Source: Methanosarcina barkeri MS (GTDB lineage Archaea > Halobacteriota > Methanosarcinia > Methanosarcinales > Methanosarcinaceae). Taken from it: a stretch of DNA of 64,000 nucleotides. The translations under genes and the position numbers were made by a program. Of the stretch, positions 1 to 8,414 are shown piece after piece. Position 1 is the stretch's first letter; each line of letters begins with the position of its first letter. Location: assembly GCF_000970025.1 (NCBI RefSeq), contig NZ_CP009528.1, forward strand, positions 2,095,168 to 2,159,167, read 5' to 3'. The notes beneath the pieces are model-generated. The model saw only the letters and a program-made list of their open reading frames with translations. It did no database searches and had not been told where the DNA came from.

Positions 1-854
1 ATCAGAATGCCAGAACCGCCTGCACTCCAGTGATGAAAGGAGTCGATTACATTATCATGAAACTTTACATGATTTGAATTTAAAACTCTAAGACCGCAAT
101 CAGTCCTGATGGTTATGTTATTGTTCCAGACCTCTAAATTCTGACAACCTTCTGCAAAAAGAGCATTATGACCAGTTTTATATATAGTGTTGTTGTAAAA
201 TTGAACATTGTAACTGCGCTCTACTTTCAATCCTTCTCCATGTCCATCATGCATGTACATATCATGAACTTGGATGTCTGTGGAATTGCAGAAATGGATC
301 ATATTGTAAAATCCGTACCCATTCTCTTTATCTCGATTATTGTCATGGTTTCCGTTGATTTCAAATCCTTTTATAGTTACTCCATTTATTTCATTACTGT
401 CCATCTGCGTTATAAGTGGCTTATCAACTGGCCAGCTAGCCTTATCTATAAGTTTAATTACGGCTGTAGGATCGCCTTCCACGGTCGTGTTATTTCCAAT
501 AAAAATACTATCTGAGATAACGTATGTATATGGGCCTTTTAAATGAACAGTTGTAAACTGCGGATTTTCCGCAACATATTTAAGAGCTTGATTTATCTCT
601 ACCTGATCATTACTTCCATTACAGTTGAAATCTCCACTTCCATCTCCAGCTACATACACCGTCTTATTCTGTATGAGGTTACTATAGCATAGATTATCTA
701 AATATAATGGATTGTACGTAGTATTATTTTCCGCCATTATAGCCGTACTATTTTGTTCGGTAACTGCAGATGTCGTAGATGAAAAGACAATTAGGAATAA
801 AATCAGAATTGATGACATTAAGCTTACTGAAAAATACTTATCCACTCGTTTCAT
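1..854 (-). CDS. Secreted right-handed beta-helix protein (3' end cut by window)
   Basis: The frame is open from an ATG at 854 to the window edge, giving about 284 residues with the C-terminus missing. The N-terminus has a basic start (MKRVDKYF), a hydrophobic stretch and a small-residue cleavage region near residue 30, so it is probably exported. Later sequence is rich in short Asn-containing turns (FYNNTIYK, VWNNNITI, FHDNVID), the pattern of NosD/pectate-lyase-like parallel beta-helices. It is clearly homologous to the protein at 26924-28201: both carry the succession FYNN, TGH/LGH, RT..GLR and KFHDNVID/RFHDNVID. Such proteins usually sit on the cell surface and may bind or process polysaccharide; the substrate is unknown. 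It is transcribed divergently from the aldo/keto reductase gene. Confidence 0.85.
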   Translation of the reverse strand, partial: MKRVDKYFSVSLMSSILILFLIVFSSTTSAVTEQNSTAIMAENNTTYNPLYLDNLCYSNLIQNKTVYVAGDGSGDFNCNGSNDQVEINQALKYVAENPQFTTVHLKGPYTYVISDSIFIGNNTTVEGDPTAVIKLIDKASWPVDKPLITQMDSNEINGVTIKGFEINGNHDNNRDKENGYGFYNMIHFCNSTDIQVHDMYMHDGHGEGLKVERSYNVQFYNNTIYKTGHNALFAEGCQNLEVWNNNITIRTDCGLRVLNSNHVKFHDNVIDSFHHWSAGGSGIL

Positions 855-1346
855 TATAATATGCCCTTATCATTTATTATTTATTAAAGAATGTTAATAT
901 TATCTTGGAAAATTATATAGTTAAACTTTTCCATTAAAGCACAATATTTTAAAATTAATATAATTTAAGAGAATTTATAGTATTGTTTTAAATTTGCTGT
1001 AAATTAGAAGCCAACTTTTTGTATGCCGAAGGATAAACAGGTCTTTTGATATTGAATTTTCCAAACAATAACTTTTGAGATTTCTAATTTTCTAGAAAAT
1101 CCGGCACATTATGAAATGGCACACTACCGAATTCTTTATGGCAAAAAGCCCTGTCCTCCTAAAGTGCAACTATGGCTGTTCTCCCGAAGCTAAATTAGTG
1201 TCTTTATCTAAAAATTACCTCTCTTGAGCGAACGAAGTGAACGAAAAGAGCCCCGTCCTCCCGAGACGGGACTCGGGTGACGAAGCGCAATTTGGAGGTA
1301 GAACCCTTAAAATAATGTAAACGCTTAAAATAGAAGGGTAATAAAA
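855..1346. other. Divergent intergenic region with GC-rich hairpins
   Basis: This gene-free spacer separates divergent genes. The first part is AT-rich and should hold the promoter of the beta-helix gene. The segment 1221-1277 is unusually GC-rich for the window and forms overlapping inverted repeats: CTCTT/AAGAG (1221-1225/1246-1250), CCCGTC/GACGGG (1252-1257/1265-1270) and CCCGAG/CTCGGG (1260-1265/1272-1277). The last two share bases and so are mutually exclusive. I see no coding potential. Confidence 0.5.
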
Positions 1347-2543
1347 ATGCTGTACCGAAAAGTGCCAAAGAACGGAGATGAACTTTCAATACTGGGATTC
1401 GGATGCATGCGCCTTGCAGTCAGGGACGAAAAGATAGATGAAGAAAGAGCTACCCGGCAAGTTAGATATGCAATCGATCACGGAGTAAACTATATCGACA
1501 CGGCCTGGCCGTATCATATGGGAGAAAGCGAGCCTTTCCTTGGCCGGGCCCTTGCAGATGAATATCGAGAAAAAATCAAACTTGCTACAAAACTTCCTTC
1601 TTGGACAATAAAGAGGAAGGAGGATATGGACAGGATCCTGAATTCCCAGCTTGAAAGGCTGAAGACTGACCATATTGATTATTACCTTGTGCACGGGCTT
1701 GTAGGGCTTTTATGGGACAAAATGGAAAAGCTTGAAGTGCTGGATTTTCTTGACAGGGCAAAATCTGACGGCCGAATTATAAATGCAGGTTTCTCCTTCC
1801 ACGGATCGTCAGAGGATTTCAAACGGATTGTGGATGCATACCCCTGGACTTTCTGCCAGATTCAATATAATTTCCTTGATGAAGAGAACCAGGCAGGAAC
1901 GGAAGGGCTTGAGTATGCTGCTTCAAAAAACCTGGGTATTATTATCATGGAACCCCTGCGCGGAGGAAAGCTGACAAATCCCGTACCTCCTGAAGTTCAG
2001 GAGACCTGGAATGAAGCTCCTGTAAAGCGCACCCCTGCAGAATGGGCCCTTCGCTGGATATGGAACCGTCCTGAGGTTACGGTTGTGCTTTCGGGCATGA
2101 ATGAGGAGTCTCATATTGAAGAAAACCTGAAGATCGCATCTGAAGCCTATCCCAACTCCCTGACTGACGCCGAACTGCAGCTTGTTAATAAAGTTGAGCA
2201 AAAGTACCGTCAACTCATGAAAATTGGCTGTACTGGCTGTCGGTACTGCATGCCCTGTCCTTCAGGCGTGGATATTCCTAGCTGTTTTGAGATCTTCGAT
2301 AACTTTTACCTGTCAGGCAATGAAAGGGAAGCAAAACTTATGTATGTATCAAAACCCGGAGGAATAATAAGAGGCGACGTGCCAGGGTATGCTTCCCAAT
2401 GCGTCCAGTGTGGACAATGCGTTGAAAAATGCCCACAGCATCTGGATATTCCTTCCCTGCTTGAAGCCGTAAAGGAAAAATTTGAGGGAAAAGACCTCAG
2501 AGGATGGAAGATTTTCGCGAAAAAGACGTTTAGGAAGGAATAA
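1347..2543 (+). CDS. Aldo/keto reductase with C-terminal 2x[4Fe-4S] ferredoxin domain
   Basis: 398 residues. Residues 1-280 form an AKR TIM barrel with the expected tetrad positions: D51 (DTAWPY), Y56, K82 (LATKL) and H116 (YLVHG). Residues 290-375 add a ferredoxin-like tail with two cysteine clusters, CTGCRYCMPC from C295 and CVQCGQCVEKC about 60 residues later, each followed by a VDIP/LDIP turn. This fusion is common in anaerobic bacteria and methanogens, where it is annotated as a predicted oxidoreductase; the tail suggests electrons come from or go to ferredoxin as well as NAD(P)H. The natural substrate is unknown. The ATG at 1347 has AAGGGT about 9 bases upstream. It converges on the flavoredoxin-like gene, with 73 bp between the stops. 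Confidence 0.92.
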   Translation: MLYRKVPKNGDELSILGFGCMRLAVRDEKIDEERATRQVRYAIDHGVNYIDTAWPYHMGESEPFLGRALADEYREKIKLATKLPSWTIKRKEDMDRILNSQLERLKTDHIDYYLVHGLVGLLWDKMEKLEVLDFLDRAKSDGRIINAGFSFHGSSEDFKRIVDAYPWTFCQIQYNFLDEENQAGTEGLEYAASKNLGIIIMEPLRGGKLTNPVPPEVQETWNEAPVKRTPAEWALRWIWNRPEVTVVLSGMNEESHIEENLKIASEAYPNSLTDAELQLVNKVEQKYRQLMKIGCTGCRYCMPCPSGVDIPSCFEIFDNFYLSGNEREAKLMYVSKPGGIIRGDVPGYASQCVQCGQCVEKCPQHLDIPSLLEAVKEKFEGKDLRGWKIFAKKTFRKE

Positions 2544-2616
2544 AAAAGTATTTGAATGCCTAATTTTTGGTACTTTTAATTACGTTACTTTTTAGTTTTT
2601 TATATTGCTTTTTCGT

Positions 2617-3183
2617 TCAACACTCCTTACCTATCGAAAAAGCTTTTCCAAGCTTACATCCGATGCCATAATAGTCTCTACTTCCCGGGTTATATATAAC
2701 GGGCTTGATTTTCTCAATATCAGGATTTCCTTTTTCATCGAGTACGGATTCATCGGCTTTGATATCCAGGATTTCTCCTACAAATATGGTATGAAGCCCT
2801 ATCTCAAAGTTATGCAGAAGTTTGCACTCAAGGACAACCGGAAACTCACCCACATAAGGGGCAGGTACAAGCTCACTTCTTACCGGCGTAAGGCATGTGG
2901 CCTCAAACTTATCCTCATCCCTTCCACTTGCTATTCCAAAGTGATCGGCCTGTTTTACATAAGCTTCTGATGGGATACTGACCGTAAATGCTTTGTTTTC
3001 CATGATCCCGGCATAGGTATAAGTGGCTTTTCTTAATGATACGCTGACACATGGAGGATTCGAACAGCAGATTCCTCCCCAGGCTACAGTCATGGCATTT
3101 GGCTTTCCATTCATGTCATAGGTGCCGACAGCCCAGGTTGGAGTCGGAAATGAAAGTGGCTTTGCTCCGAGTGATTGTTTCAT
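2617..3183 (-). CDS. Flavin reductase-like / flavoredoxin family protein
   Basis: 188 residues, the usual length for the FMN-binding split-barrel flavoredoxin family. Typical features are the opening around [19 protein letters not shown], the [18 protein letters not shown] segment that contacts FMN, and [22 protein letters not shown]. Family members bind FMN and pass electrons between flavin, ferredoxin and other partners in the cytoplasm of strict anaerobes; the partner here is not known. It is monocistronic and convergent with the ferredoxin-tailed aldo/keto reductase. A redox link between the two is possible but only inferred from proximity. The start ATG is at 3183. Confidence 0.88.
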   Translation of the reverse strand: MKQSLGAKPLSFPTPTWAVGTYDMNGKPNAMTVAWGGICCSNPPCVSVSLRKATYTYAGIMENKAFTVSIPSEAYVKQADHFGIASGRDEDKFEATCLTPVRSELVPAPYVGEFPVVLECKLLHNFEIGLHTIFVGEILDIKADESVLDEKGNPDIEKIKPVIYNPGSRDYYGIGCKLGKAFSIGKEC

Positions 3184-3710
3184 GTTTTTCCATTTCTTTT
3201 CGATAATACAAAATGCTTTCGTGACCTATCATCCTGTATTTTTATTACCCTGAACGCTTTCTGGAAAAATTCTAATTCTTTTCTTGGAAAAATTCTAATT
3301 CTTTTCTTATATCTGCAACAGTATGCTATTTTTAAGCACTTATATCGATACCCCACTTTTCATAATGATTTCATCTGTACTTATCCACGGAACTTATCTG
3401 TACTCTATAAATGGAGACCGTCTGTACTTAAATTAATAAAAAGTATTTTTTCTTTACTGTTTCTTTTCTCTCCTGTTTCTTTTCTCTCCTGTTTATAAAG
3501 ATTTTTTTTCTGCATGGACTTAAAGACAGTTTTTCAATGAAGGTTGCTGCACCAATTCCAATAATTTCCAGTTTTTTCTCTGGGCATCTGACAGCTTCAC
3601 AAACCGGCGTTCAGTTAAAAATTATTTAATATTCTACACAGTTGTCGTTAAATAATATGCGAGCCATAGGATATATATAGGAGTATTAAATTTATTACTC
3701 ACCTTTCCGG
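3184..3710. other. Gene-free spacer with short direct repeats
   Basis: No convincing gene. Two perfect 23-bp direct repeats lie at 3263-3285 and 3286-3308 (unit starts GGAAAAATTC). A 16-bp unit (TTTCTTTTCTCTCCTG) is doubled around 3460-3495. A TATA-like ATATATATAG lies near 3670, about 40 bp before the next ORF, and could be its promoter. Confidence 0.45.
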
Positions 3711-4118
3711 ATGAAATTGATACAAGGGGCTTTCCGGTTAGGGAAAAATTATGGGGGTTCAAGGTTGAAATATATAAACAAATATGGTAAGCTATTACTC
3801 AGTGCATATGTCATGAAGAAAATGAAGTCAGTTAAATCTCCAGGGAAAAAGGGAATATTACGTAAATATGCTAAGCTGGCCCTTGGCGCATATCTTCTGA
3901 ATAAACTTCGGTCAGGGGGACTTGAAAAGGAAGTAGAAGCCGAATTAGAGCCGGAAGAAATACTGTTTGGTGAAGCAGATGAAGCTGAAAAAGGTAGGGG
4001 GAGACCTTTAATGACAATGGGTAAAATAATTCTTGGTGTTCTTGCAGGCGCAACACTTTTATACGCTATTAAAAGGCGTGCTGCTAAAAAAAGAGGTCAT
4101 AGAGTCGAAGTGGGATGA
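3711..4118 (+). CDS. Hypothetical protein with repeated amphipathic/hydrophobic segments (possible 5' part of a frameshifted gene)
   Basis: 135 residues, not recognised. It has three related segments: YGKLLLSAYVMKKMK (about 24-38), YAKLALGAYLLNKLR (about 50-64) and MGKIILGVLAGATLLYAIKR (about 102-121), separated by basic linkers and one acidic stretch. The third is hydrophobic enough to be a membrane helix. A fourth unit, CKVLLGVLAGAAIIHAVKK, lies just downstream in another frame, inside the next ORF. The two frames would join if one A were lost from the seven-A run at 4084-4090. This may therefore be the first part of one protein of about 313 residues, broken by a homopolymer indel or sequencing error, or translated by frameshifting. 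Confidence 0.55.
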   Translation: MKLIQGAFRLGKNYGGSRLKYINKYGKLLLSAYVMKKMKSVKSPGKKGILRKYAKLALGAYLLNKLRSGGLEKEVEAELEPEEILFGEADEAEKGRGRPLMTMGKIILGVLAGATLLYAIKRRAAKKRGHRVEVG

Positions 4119-4653
4119 GGCTTGGGGGAGGGTAAACCTGCACAAAATAAGTAAATGGTGTAAAGTTCTTCTGGGCGTTCTTGCAGGAGCTGCCATTATA
4201 CATGCCGTTAAAAAACATAGGTACTTCAACAGTTTCCTTCCAGAAGCTTTAAAATCGTTTTTCATTCCTTTCAAGCACAAACAGATTCTTCCGAAGGTAA
4301 AATCCATCTATCCTGACAGGCAGACATTTGCTTTCAGGCATGACCACCCTATCTGGGTCGAGTTCAATAAGCCTATGAACAATGCAACCATTACGAAAGA
4401 AACCGTAATAGTTAGAAGTTCTGCATCAAAAGAACCTGTGGCTGGATTACTGAACACAGGAGCCAGAATGCTCATGTTTCGTCCTTATAGCAAATACCCT
4501 ATGGACAAATCAGGTGCCGAAATAACAATTACTCTAATTGGGAGCGAAACCGGATCAGGATTCATAATGGATGAGCATGGTATTGCTCTGGATGGAAATG
4601 AAGACGGAAAGCCTGGCGGAAACTATGAATACACTTACAGGATTATAAGATAA
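4033..4653 (+). CDS. Protein with C-terminal SbsA/Big_5-type Ig-like domain (overlaps preceding ORF)
   Basis: Open for 206 codons from 4033, but the first ~35 codons read another frame of the preceding gene and are probably not native. A credible N-terminus begins with the hydrophobic unit VLLGVLAGAAIIHAVKK, matching the repeats of the upstream ORF. Residues about 85-206 look like an SbsA-type Ig-like domain: a PxVxSIYP entry, IWVEFNKPMNNATI, a RMLMFRP strand and a YTYRI end. Such domains occur in surface proteins. There is no good start codon with a ribosome binding site in this frame after the overlap, which supports a single gene covering 3711-4653 with a frameshift near 4084-4090. Confidence 0.6.
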   Translation: MVFLQAQHFYTLLKGVLLKKEVIESKWDEAWGRVNLHKISKWCKVLLGVLAGAAIIHAVKKHRYFNSFLPEALKSFFIPFKHKQILPKVKSIYPDRQTFAFRHDHPIWVEFNKPMNNATITKETVIVRSSASKEPVAGLLNTGARMLMFRPYSKYPMDKSGAEITITLIGSETGSGFIMDEHGIALDGNEDGKPGGNYEYTYRIIR

Positions 4654-4865
4654 AATCAAAATATCGTATAAAAATGGGATACCTACTGAAATAAGCCAAT
4701 TTGTAACTTATTTTAGGCTATTTCTTTTTATTTTTTAACTTTTCAACTTTTTACTTTTTCCTGTTCAATTTTTTACTTTTTTTCTATGGAGTAGCAAAAA
4801 TTCTGTAAATTCCTATTGCCTATGTGTTTCTTATACATTTTTTACATTTTCTTAATCGAATGAAA

Positions 4866-5306
4866 AAATTTGTATTTCTCTTCATTCTTGTACCTTAATC
4901 CTCCATGAACTCTACATAAGTTAAAATGCGTGCAATATAACTTCATTTGATACTCTAATCATTCTTTCACTTTTGAAAACCCTATTGTTTTTCTTGAAAC
5001 TCTGTTGTTATCCTGCCTAAAAGTCAGATTTTGTCTTTCAAGTAAAGTAGTTGAGATTCCGCTTTGTTCAATGTCTTTTCCAAAGAGATATTCTTCTTCT
5101 CTACTTTCTTAAGTATCCAATTTATTCTTGTCTTGATTATCTGTGCAGAATTCAAATCATCGAAAGGAAAAATTTTTGGTTTCCTTGGTCTTCTTCTTTT
5201 TCCAGTTCTTGGAAACTCAATCAAAATTCTAAAATGTTTCAAAAGAGCTTTTCTATAAAAGTCAGTAGTTCCGATCAAACTGACTTCCGAATGATAAAAA
5301 CAAATT
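4866..5306 (-). pseudogene. Decayed IS1-like transposase, C-terminal part
   Basis: Read leftwards from about 5306, the frame gives VSLIGTTDFYRKALLKHF, EFPRTGKRRRPRKPK and FDDLNSAQIIKTRINW. After a frameshift near 5050 it continues LLERQNLTFRQDNNRVSRKT, IGFSKVKE, a TGA, then LEYQMKLYCTHFNLCRVHGG. The ERxNLTxR..NRRxxRxT..FS block is the diagnostic C-terminal part of IS1-family transposases. At least one frameshift and one stop make it non-functional, and no inverted repeats were identified. It lies next to a second transposase relic, so this stretch has collected mobile-element debris. Confidence 0.7.
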
Positions 5307-5525
5307 GAACTTACATTTTATCCATTAATTTTCAAAGTAGACTATATTATTGATCAGATTTTAAAATTCTTAAGCTATAACTTTCACTTACATTTTTCAA
5401 AAAATAATATTACACTGAGTAATTTTATAGCATTCGCTATTAAGTTCTCAAATTTTAATTTGAAATAAGTTCTATTATAGTTAATCGAGTGCGTAGCGCT
5501 CGATTTCTTTCTTCATAGACCCATC

Positions 5526-5880
5526 TCAAACAATCCAGTAACACATTGACCGGAATAAAATTAAGCGATTTAGTCTATATCTTACAGCTTTGTTTATGTC
5601 TTCATTTATTAATGATTTTAGCTCATAAGCTGTAATTTCTAGAACTGACTTTAGCATATTTAGGACATTGTACATTATACATTGAATAATAAAGAACAAT
5701 ACTCTTGCTACTGGAAATTTTGTACATGATCGTATCTTGAACTCGTTTTTCACTCTATATCCAGTTTCTATATTCCATCGTTTTCTATATTCTTCAGGAA
5801 TCATCTTTTCAAATTTTTCAATTGATTCTGCTTTTTTGTTTGTAGCAGAAAGTAAAAAATCAAATTGAAGGTGACCACCT
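5526..5880 (-). pseudogene. Truncated ISH3/IS4-type transposase, C-terminal fragment
   Basis: The frame is open leftwards from about 5880 and reads FDFLLSATNKKAESIEKF followed by EEYRKRWNIETGYRVKNEF. The YRKRWxIETxYR block carries the last acidic residue (E) of a DDE transposase of the ISH3/IS4 type. The N-terminal two thirds are absent, because sequence right of 5880 does not continue the protein. The end near 5526 (CYWIV) is close to the natural C-terminus. It cannot encode an active enzyme. Confidence 0.75.
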
Positions 5881-5980
5881 CATCCTAAACAGGCTCTCCG
5901 ACAATTCAGTTTCAGAGAAAAATACGCAAAATAAGGTATCTAAATCCTCTAAATCAAAAAAAAGGCGTTTTATGATAATT

Positions 5981-6019
5981 ACTACTACTACTACTACTAA
6001 TAATAATAATAATAATAAT
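5981..6019. repeat. Compound trinucleotide microsatellite (ACT)6 then (AAT)7
   Basis: Six ACT units run directly into seven AAT/ATA units. The same compound order, ACT then AAT, occurs within the GDSL lipoprotein gene near 53888-53941, where it encodes Thr then Asn. Here it lies outside any convincing gene, just beyond the 3' end of the protease-like ORF. Confidence 0.85.
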
Positions 6020-6029
6020 ATTTTGCCAC

Positions 6030-6506
6030 TTACAGGCTACGGAGAATCTTCGAGGAAACCGCGATTCCCATGCAGGTATCCAGGATTGTCGAGGTCATCA
6101 TTCCTATTACCTTTCCTCCCTGCAAGACAGGAGTTCCACTATCCTCAGGTTCAGGCATATCATGGCATTGGAAGCCCAGAAAAAGTAAGGAAGCTCCAGA
6201 ATTAGCCACCCTGCAGTAATTAATAGTGCGAGTATCGTTAACAAGAACAGCCAGCTCCAGTTCGGCCGGGCTTCCAAATTCCGTGATCTCAATCTCAGTG
6301 TAAGGAGGAAGCTTTATCAAGGCTATGTTGTAGCCTTTTAAAATTCTTGTAACAACGAGTTTCATTCCGTCAACTGTCAGACGGTCTCCTTCTCCCTAAA
6401 ATATATGAGAAACCGTAACCATGTAAGGCAATCCTTTGAGTGAGATAACCGCACCAATAGTACAGCGCTTTCCATTGTGAAAAAAAGAACTACCTGCTTT
6501 TATCAT
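6030..6506 (-). pseudogene. Trypsin-like serine protease-like ORF with an in-frame TAG at codon 37
   Basis: An ATG at 6506 preceded by AAGGAAC starts a frame of 158 codons interrupted only by TAG at 6396-6398. The order of features follows a chymotrypsin-fold protease: KRCTIGAV, the histidine strand VTVSHIF directly before the TAG, YNIALIKLP where the catalytic Asp strand DIALIKL is expected (here N), and PEPEDSGTPVLQGGKVIGM for the serine motif GDSGTP (first G replaced by E). With the Asp and Gly changes, a decayed gene is most likely. Methanosarcina can decode UAG as pyrrolysine, so read-through to a full protein cannot be excluded. Without read-through, only the downstream ATG at 6365 (111 residues lacking the histidine) is open. 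Confidence 0.65.
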
Positions 6507-7420
6507 AAGTTCCTTCAACCTGCAGATTTTGCCTGGGGATTGTTTATGTATTTCCGTTTATAAATTAATAGTGATTTAATTATATTTAGCGTTATATATT
6601 GGATGAAAATTTGTTTGTTGCCTAAGAGGATACCAGAAAACTGAGTTTTGTTAACCCTTAATTTAGGGTTCAGAGGATAGGTTCTCAAGAAATTAATCAA
6701 AAAATATTGAATGTTTCATATGCTAATATGCTAATATGCTAATTGGAGAAATAGGGTGCTTGAAGGCAACTTTACATAACATGAAACAAAATGCAGAAAG
6801 TGATAAGCCTTTCACTCTTAACAGTCATGTTTTAGAAAGAGTTAAAACTTGTGAAAACCTGGTTTTGGATGAGCCCACAAACAAAATGAACAAATTCCAA
6901 TTGGAATTACAATAAATTGGAAATTACAATAACAAGAGTGCATTTCGACCTTTTGCCTTCGTTGAAAACTTCCATTACCCATTTTTCCCGAAGCTTAATT
7001 TGAGATAATAGATGCAGATTTTCGATTAGTTCCCCAAAAACGACAACAAGAAAAAAGTTATTTTTTGAAGACCTCTGAGAAAGTCGGTTTAAATTGAATT
7101 TTCAATTTTCTTTTTTTAATTTGATATTTTTATATAATATCATATCAATCCCTTTTCATTCCATTACGCAAAAATCAGGCCTTAAGGAATTACTATCTTG
7201 CTGAACTGAACATTATTTCACTGAACTGAGTAAGAACTGAGTGAGAACTGAGTGAGTTATGCACAAAGGCATGGGGAAAAACTTGCAGGTCTGTAAAAGC
7301 AATTTAAAGGATAAAACAGGAATTCCGGAAAACCTTAAGATTTAGTAAACAATTCACGGTATAAGTTCACAGGTATAGACCGCTGATTGGTATATACCGA
7401 TTTAGTTGGGGGTTAGTATA
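6507..7420. other. Gene-free spacer with relic-like sequence and a dispersed repeat
   Basis: A 9-bp unit (TATGCTAAT) is repeated about three times near 6720-6740. A short open frame at about 6739-6915 (57 codons, reading HVLERVKTCENLVLDEPTNK) is not recognised and has no clear start. The segment 7027-7085 (AACGACAAC, then GTTATTTTTTGAAGAC) matches 15597-15665, so it is a dispersed repeat. The end of the spacer should carry the DUF2173 gene promoter. Confidence 0.4.
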
Positions 7421-7771
7421 ATGATTGTACAGGAATGCAATTTATCGTTAGATGAACTTCTGAAGTTTGATGGGGTAATGGCAGCCGGGATTTTCAGTCC
7501 CGAAGGAAAGCTTGTGGAGTATAAGTCCAGGGATGAAATGCCAAAAGAGATGGCTGAGATGACTGCCAAGTTCTGCGGAGCCGTGAACCTGATGTTCGAT
7601 GCTCTGGCCAGTGCTTACACGCAACTCTACAAGATGAACTGGGTACCTCAGCAAAACTGGATGTACAGCGGCGGCGACTGGACTGTTATGATCTCGGGAA
7701 CAAGAGGGGTTTTTGTTGAGAAGTCAAAGGCGGATTTAAAAAAGCTCTTTACGGCCTTGGGAATGTGTTAA
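7421..7771 (+). CDS. DUF2173 family protein
   Basis: 116 residues from ATG 7421, chosen over an in-frame TTG at 7406 because GGGGG lies about 8 bases upstream of the ATG. The sequence (LDELLKFDGVMAAGIFSPEG, MTAKFCGAVNLMFDALASAY, GDWTVMISGTRGVFVEKSKA) is typical of DUF2173, a small cytoplasmic family with a roadblock/profilin-like fold found in methanogens and sulfur oxidisers. Its biochemical role is unknown. It stands alone. The spacer that follows (1.95 kb) holds tandem repeats and a kinase relic. Confidence 0.85.
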   Translation: MIVQECNLSLDELLKFDGVMAAGIFSPEGKLVEYKSRDEMPKEMAEMTAKFCGAVNLMFDALASAYTQLYKMNWVPQQNWMYSGGDWTVMISGTRGVFVEKSKADLKKLFTALGMC

Positions 7772-7803
7772 CGCCTACAAACTCTGGCTGTCCGGTCCGA
7801 TTC

Positions 7804-7902
7804 AGGTAATCTGATCAGGTAATCTGGTCAGGTAATCTGGTCAGGTAATTGGGTCAGGTAATCGGGTTAGATAATTGGGTTAGATAATCGAGTCAGGTAA
7901 TT
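7804..7902. repeat. 13-bp tandem array, about 7.6 units
   Basis: The unit AGGTAATCTGGTC is repeated with increasing divergence toward the right (GGTAATTGGGTC, AGATAATTGGGTT, AGATAATCGAGTC). It starts 33 bp after the stop codon of the DUF2173 gene. The sequence drift from left to right suggests successive slippage duplications. Confidence 0.9.
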
Positions 7903-8190
7903 ATTTCATTTTTATCAGGCAGGTCTGCCTGCATTATGGGCAGTTTGCCGAATTTATCTGTAATCTTTGCCGAATTTATCTGTAACCCTTTTATAGCTTG
8001 CCTGTATCTTGCCCAAAGCCTTAATTCAAGCCTTTAAATTAGGTTACACTTTTCTTACAACACAGCTAATAAAATGATATTGTCTTTGATTATACCATCA
8101 CTTATATACCATTACTTACATAGTAATAATTGGTCCATAGGGTCAGTCCCGATGTATAAAGAAGACGTACAAAGAAAGTATGTAACTTGA

Positions 8191-8414
8191 CTAAGGTAAC
8201 TTAACTAAGGTAACTTAACTAAGGTAACTTAACTAAGGTAACTTAACTAAGGTAACTTAACTAAGGTAACTTAACTAAGGTAACTTAACTAAGGTAACTT
8301 AACTAAGGTAACTTAACTAAGGTAACTTAACTAAGGTAACTTAACTAAGGTAACTTAACTAAGGTAACTTAACTAAGGTAACTTAACTAAGGTAACTTAA
8401 CTAAGGTAACTTAA
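8191..8414. repeat. 14-bp tandem array, 16 identical units
   Basis: Sixteen perfect copies of CTAAGGTAACTTAA, flanked by degenerate copies on both sides (TAACTTGA on the left, TAACTATAAGTAACTTAAAT on the right). Unit homogeneity points to recent expansion or active maintenance. The unit contains the near palindrome TTAACTAAGGTAACTTAA, with TTAA at each end. It lies mid-way in a gene-free region, far from the neighbouring genes. Confidence 0.95.

Noticed and set aside
168-897. Short + strand ORFs at the left edge
   Set aside because: They are antisense to the beta-helix gene, which has a clear signal peptide and family pattern on the minus strand.
5972-6205. 77-codon ORF beginning with Thr and Asn runs
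   Set aside because: The low-complexity start comes from a microsatellite and the rest is antisense to the protease-like gene.
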